Part shown: positions 60,849 through 64,000 of the stretch, in pieces
How the letters are laid out: each line of letters begins with the position of its first letter
Numbering within the stretch: position 1 is the first letter of the stretch
Assembly: GCA_965217175.1 (NCBI GenBank)
Contig: OZ244251.1
Span: 2,046,001 to 2,110,000, forward strand
Length of the DNA stretch: 64,000 nucleotides
Direction of reading: 5' to 3'
Source of the DNA: Bin87 sp965217175
GTDB taxonomy: Bacteria > Chloroflexota > Dehalococcoidia > Lucifugimonadales > UBA3495
Position numbers and translations under genes: made by a program
The notes under the pieces: model-generated
The model's database searches: none
What the model was told of the DNA's origin: nothing
What the model saw: the letters and a program-made list of their open reading frames with translations, nothing else

Positions 60849-61490
60849 ATGCAACTGGCGAGCATCGAACAGGGTCTGGCAGACTTGAAGGCGGGCAAGT
60901 TTCTTATCGTCGTGGACGATGAGGACCGCGAAAACGAGGGAGACCTGGTTATGCCGGCGGAGTGCGTTACCGCCGACGCTGTCAATTTTATGGTTACCCA
61001 CGCCCGTGGCCAGTTGTGTATGCCCATGACATCGGAACGGTTGGCGGAGCTGGAAATCCCCATGCTGCCCAGCCGGAACACAGATGCCGCCATGCCGACA
61101 GCGTTCACCATGCCGGTGGACTACGCGATCAACACCTCCACTGGTATTTCGGCCCATGACCGCGCTTTGACCGTGCAAGCCCTGATCGACCCGGCGTCAA
61201 GTCCGGGAGATTTCATACAACCGGGTCACCTTTTCCCCTTGCGATACCAGCCGGGGGGAGTGCTCGTTCGACCAGGCCACACCGAGGCCATCATCGACCT
61301 GTGCCGGCTGGCGGGGATGTACCCGGCCGGGGTGGTTTGCGAGGTGATGAAAGACGATGGCACCATGGCCCGCCTACCTGATTTAATGGAGTTGGCACAA
61401 GAACATTCGCTGAATATACTGACTATTGCCGACCTGATTGAGCACCGCCGGCAATTTGAAGCAGTCGCCCAGGAACAGTTACCGGCCTGA
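60849..61490 (+). CDS. ribB: 3,4-dihydroxy-2-butanone 4-phosphate synthase, single-domain copy
   Basis: A 213-residue DHBP synthase that makes the four-carbon riboflavin precursor from ribulose 5-phosphate. ATG 60849 is taken for family length; the upstream frame overlaps ribE in another frame. The catalytic site FLIVVDDEDRENEGDLVMPA near residue 20, THARGQLCMP, TGISAHDRA, and RPGHTEAIIDLCRLAG near 145 are intact. It is a separate copy next to the fused ribBA gene. The gap to ribBA is about 100 bases with no obvious terminator. Confidence 0.93.
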   Translation: MQLASIEQGLADLKAGKFLIVVDDEDRENEGDLVMPAECVTADAVNFMVTHARGQLCMPMTSERLAELEIPMLPSRNTDAAMPTAFTMPVDYAINTSTGISAHDRALTVQALIDPASSPGDFIQPGHLFPLRYQPGGVLVRPGHTEAIIDLCRLAGMYPAGVVCEVMKDDGTMARLPDLMELAQEHSLNILTIADLIEHRRQFEAVAQEQLPA

Positions 61491-61589
61491 CGGGAGATAC
61501 GCGGCGCGTAATGGAGCGCTGGGGATTGCAGGTTGACGAAGTGCTTTTCTGGACCACATGTTGCGACATCAATACACGCCGGAGGAATG

Positions 61590-62819
61590 ATGCCCTTATG
61601 TAGCCTGGAAGAGGCTCTGGAAGACCTGACCTCCGGCAAATTCGTTATTGTCGTAGACGACGAGGGCAGGGAAAACGAAGGAGATCTGTTTCTGCTCGCG
61701 GAAAAGGCGACGCCCGAAGCTGTCGCCTTTATGGTAACCCACGCCAGAGGACTGGTCTGCGTTCCACTGCAGGGGTCGCGGTTGGATGAGCTTCACATTC
61801 CCAGCCTGCGAAGTCGGAACAGCCCATCGTCGCAACCCACTGCTTTCACCACGTCCGTGGACTATAAGTGGGAGACAACCACCGGTGTTTCGGCTTACGA
61901 CCGCTCCGCCACGATCCTAGCGCTGACTCATCCCAACTCTGCGCCGGGTGATTTTATCCATCCGGGTCACATGTTTCCGTTGCGCGCCGATCCGGGGGGT
62001 GTCCTGAGCCGGCCAGGACATACCGAAGCCATCATCGATCTGGCGGAATTGGCCGGCGTTTTTCCCGGCGGCGTAGTCTGCGAAATCATGAACGCGGACG
62101 GCAGCATGGCCCGTATGCCGGATCTGGAGCTGTTTGCGGCGAAGCACGATTTGAAGATATTCAGCATCGCGCAGCTCATCGCGCACCGGCGCATCACCGA
62201 AACGTTGATTACACGCGTCGCCGAGGCGAACCTGCCGACGAAATACGGTGTAGCGCGCATCATCGGTTACCGCAGTTCGATAGACGAAGGAGAACATGCG
62301 GCTCTGGTGGTCGGCGAATGGAAAAACGGTGACGAGGTGATGGTGCGGGTGCACAGCGAATGCCTTACGGGTGATGCCTTCGGCAGTCTCAAATGTGATT
62401 GCGGGGAACAGCTGGACATGGCGATGCGCATGATCTTTGAGAACGGATCGGGAGCGCTGGTGTATTTGCGGCAGGAAGGTCGCGGGATTGGGTTGCACAA
62501 TAAGATCAAGGCGTACGCTCTACAGGAGCAGGGCCTGGACACTATCGAAGCCAATGTTGCGCTGGGGTTCCAGCCTGATGAGCGGAAGTACGATCTGGCG
62601 GTTCAAATCATGCGCGATCTGGAGATATCTCGGGCGCGTTTGGTAACCAATAATCCCCACAAGATGGCTGGGATCAGCGGGCTTGGAGTGCAGGTTACCG
62701 ATCGTATCGGCTTATCCGTTTTGCCGAACCAGACCAACGAGCAGTACCTTCGCACGAAGCGCGACAGTATGGGCCACCTTTTGTCGCCGATGCTGCCGAG
62801 CCCGCCGGACGTGGCATAA
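61590..62819 (+). CDS. ribBA: Bifunctional DHBP synthase / GTP cyclohydrolase II
   Basis: A 409-residue fusion; ATG 61590 follows GGAGGA at 4-5 bases. The N-terminal DHBP synthase has FVIVVDDEGRENEGDLFLLA near residue 18 and RPGHTEAIIDLAELAG near 147. The C-terminal GTP cyclohydrolase II has VRVHSECLTGDAFGSLKCDC near 250 (the SECLTGD...CDCG zinc site), then YLRQEGRGIGLHNKIKAYAL near 290. It starts riboflavin synthesis from GTP and ribulose 5-phosphate. No lumazine synthase (ribH) is in the cluster, so that step is elsewhere. It converges with prfB. Confidence 0.96.
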   Translation: MPLCSLEEALEDLTSGKFVIVVDDEGRENEGDLFLLAEKATPEAVAFMVTHARGLVCVPLQGSRLDELHIPSLRSRNSPSSQPTAFTTSVDYKWETTTGVSAYDRSATILALTHPNSAPGDFIHPGHMFPLRADPGGVLSRPGHTEAIIDLAELAGVFPGGVVCEIMNADGSMARMPDLELFAAKHDLKIFSIAQLIAHRRITETLITRVAEANLPTKYGVARIIGYRSSIDEGEHAALVVGEWKNGDEVMVRVHSECLTGDAFGSLKCDCGEQLDMAMRMIFENGSGALVYLRQEGRGIGLHNKIKAYALQEQGLDTIEANVALGFQPDERKYDLAVQIMRDLEISRARLVTNNPHKMAGISGLGVQVTDRIGLSVLPNQTNEQYLRTKRDSMGHLLSPMLPSPPDVA

Positions 62820-62852
62820 AGCTTTAAGCGGCCGGCATTTTCGCGACTTGGG

Positions 62853-63954
62853 TTAGCCGCCGAGTTTGGTCACCAGGTAGGCTTCGATAAACTCGTCGAT
62901 TTCGCCCCCCAGGACGGCATCGGTGTTGCCGGACTGATAATCGGTGCGGTGGTCTTTCACGGATTTGTAGGGGTGCAGAACGTAGCTGCGAATCTGGTTG
63001 CCCCACTCAGCTGAAACTCTTTCGCCACGAAGTTGCGACAGGTGCTCGGCCCGTTCTTCTTCGCGCCGGGCGAGGAGCCTGGCCCGCAGGATTCGCAAGG
63101 CGTAATCGCGGTTCTGGTGCTGGGAACGCTCCGTCTGGCAGGACACCACGAGGCCGGTGGGCAGGTGTGTTATGCGAACCGCCGACGCAACTTTCTGCAC
63201 GTTCTGGCCTCCGGGACCGCTGGAGCGAAAGAAGTCCATCTTGATGTCATCGGGTCGGATTTCAACCTCGCCCTCATCGTCCAGGGCGGTCGGCAAGACT
63301 TCGACCCGAGCGAAGGAAGTTTGACGACGGCGGGCCGGGTCGAAGGGCGACATGCGAACCAGGCGATGCACGCCCACCTCTGCGCTGAGGTAACCGAAGG
63401 CGTGGGGGCCACCGATTTCCAGGGTGCCCGTCCGCAACCCGGCTTCATCCCCGTACGCGGTGTCGAGGACTTGGACCGGACGCTTTGATTTGGTGGCCCA
63501 TCCGGCGTACATACCCAGGAGCATTTCAACCCAGTCGTGGGAATCGGTGCCGCCGGCGCCTGAATGAATGGTCAGAATGGCGGGGCGGTCATCGTAAGGG
63601 CCAGAAAGGGTCAATTGCATCTCGGCCCTGGCCAGGTCGGCAGCGACGTTTTCGGATTCCGCAGTCAACTCGTCAAACAGGCTGTCGTCGCTGTTTTCGA
63701 TGGCAAGGTCAGTCAGTTCCAGAAGATCCGCTACGCGGGATTGCATTTCGCGCCACGAGTCTACAGATTGCTGTAGCTGACCCAACTGTTGCATTTTGCG
63801 CTGAGCGTTGGACGGGTCGTCCCAAAAATCGGACGCGGAAGCTTCCCGGTTCAACTGATCGATAGATTTCTCTTTGCCAATCAGGTCAAAGCCGCTCGAC
63901 AACTTCGTGGAGTTTGGTGGACATATCTACGAGATGCTGGCGGATCTCTTCCAT
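62853..63954 (-). CDS. prfB: Peptide chain release factor 2 with programmed +1 frameshift
   Basis: RF2 recognises UGA and UAA stops. The start is ATG 63954 (MEEIRQHLVDMSTKLHEVVE), reading 22 codons to CTT (63891-63889), then an in-frame TGA at 63888-63886. Shifting +1 reads GAC as the next codon and continues as DLIGKEKSIDQLNREASASD for 344 residues to 62853, total 366. This is the typical prfB frameshift site CTT-TGA-C. The peptidyl-tRNA hydrolysis motif GGQ is in SSGPGGQNVQKVASAV near residue 230-250, and the anticodon-mimic motif SPF (MSPFDPARRRQ) is near 195. The TGA autoregulates RF2: low RF2 raises frameshifting. Confidence 0.97.
63885..63900 (-). promoter_or_regulatory. RF2 programmed +1 frameshift site
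   Basis: On the minus strand GAGCGG-CTT-TGA-C: a purine-rich stimulator GAGCGG directly before the slippery CTT, then UGA and C. In known prfB genes an upstream Shine-Dalgarno-like AGGGGG plus CTT-TGA-C is usual; this stimulator is a weaker version. Confidence 0.92.
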
Positions 63955-64000
63955 TCTGGATACCCCGGGCTGGACTGTGCAGCCGATTTCGTTGTTGCTC

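Overview
The window is a gene-dense, GC-rich bacterial chromosome segment with short operons on both strands, many GTG and TTG starts and purine-rich ribosome binding sites. Its gene content suggests a Chloroflexota-like organism of the Dehalococcoidia/SAR202 type: CitE-like paralogues, CaiB/BaiF transferase, acetamidase, two thiamine-diphosphate enzymes, a NorQ/NorD pair, SelA, and a GldA-type ABC exporter with a DUF4340 protein. This assignment is inference from gene content; there is no rRNA in the window. Starts were chosen from ribosome binding sites and family length.

Layout. 1-4264 (minus): a large STAND ATPase (degenerate CHAT domain, P-loop NTPase, TPR repeats) followed 17 bases later by an alpha/beta hydrolase cut off by the window edge. 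4329-7872 (plus): an operon of three tandem HpcH/HpaI-CitE-like lyases and an FMN split-barrel protein. 7959-18234: organic-acid metabolism (ADP-forming acyl-CoA synthetase, two thiamine-diphosphate enzymes, acetamidase/formamidase), interrupted by a type IIG-like N6-adenine DNA methyltransferase flanked by dispersed repeats. 18461-19741: a small helix-turn-helix gene and an AT-richer gene-poor stretch. 19742-26306: threonine dehydratase, a PurM-like protein, tRNA-Glu, an EamA exporter, nitroreductase, amidohydrolase and PAC2 protein. 26798-27065: a tandem repeat array. 27087-30438: a gamma-glutamyltransferase-family enzyme with a small overlapping ORF, and a lipoprotein. 30624-31107: four tRNA genes. 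31539-38914: CaiB/BaiF transferase, ribokinase, Nudix, ComF, a BNR propeller, an HMG-CoA-lyase-like enzyme and agmatinase. 38853-39284: S-adenosylmethionine decarboxylase. 39519-45378: GldA/GldF/GldG/DUF4340 exporter and CinA. 45490-50919: coaE, NorQ, a Nudix CoA-pyrophosphatase-like gene and a very long NorD in one coupled unit. 51176-55659: RimI, EndoQ-like PHP nuclease, a hydrolase without its serine, and SelA. 56225-62819: acyl-CoA dehydrogenase, SIMPL lipoprotein, dCTP deaminase and ribD-ribE-ribB-ribBA. 62853-63954: prfB with its programmed +1 frameshift.

The most notable observations are the STAND protein whose CHAT domain has lost both catalytic residues, the Ser-to-Glu alpha/beta hydrolase, a dispersed repeat carried in frame inside the methyltransferase, the NorQ-Nudix-NorD unit without any nor or cbb genes, a tRNA-Arg with anticodon GCG, and the intact RF2 frameshift site. 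I found no CRISPR array, insertion sequence with a transposase, phage or rRNA operon. Nothing here establishes a new system; the STAND/hydrolase pair is the best candidate.
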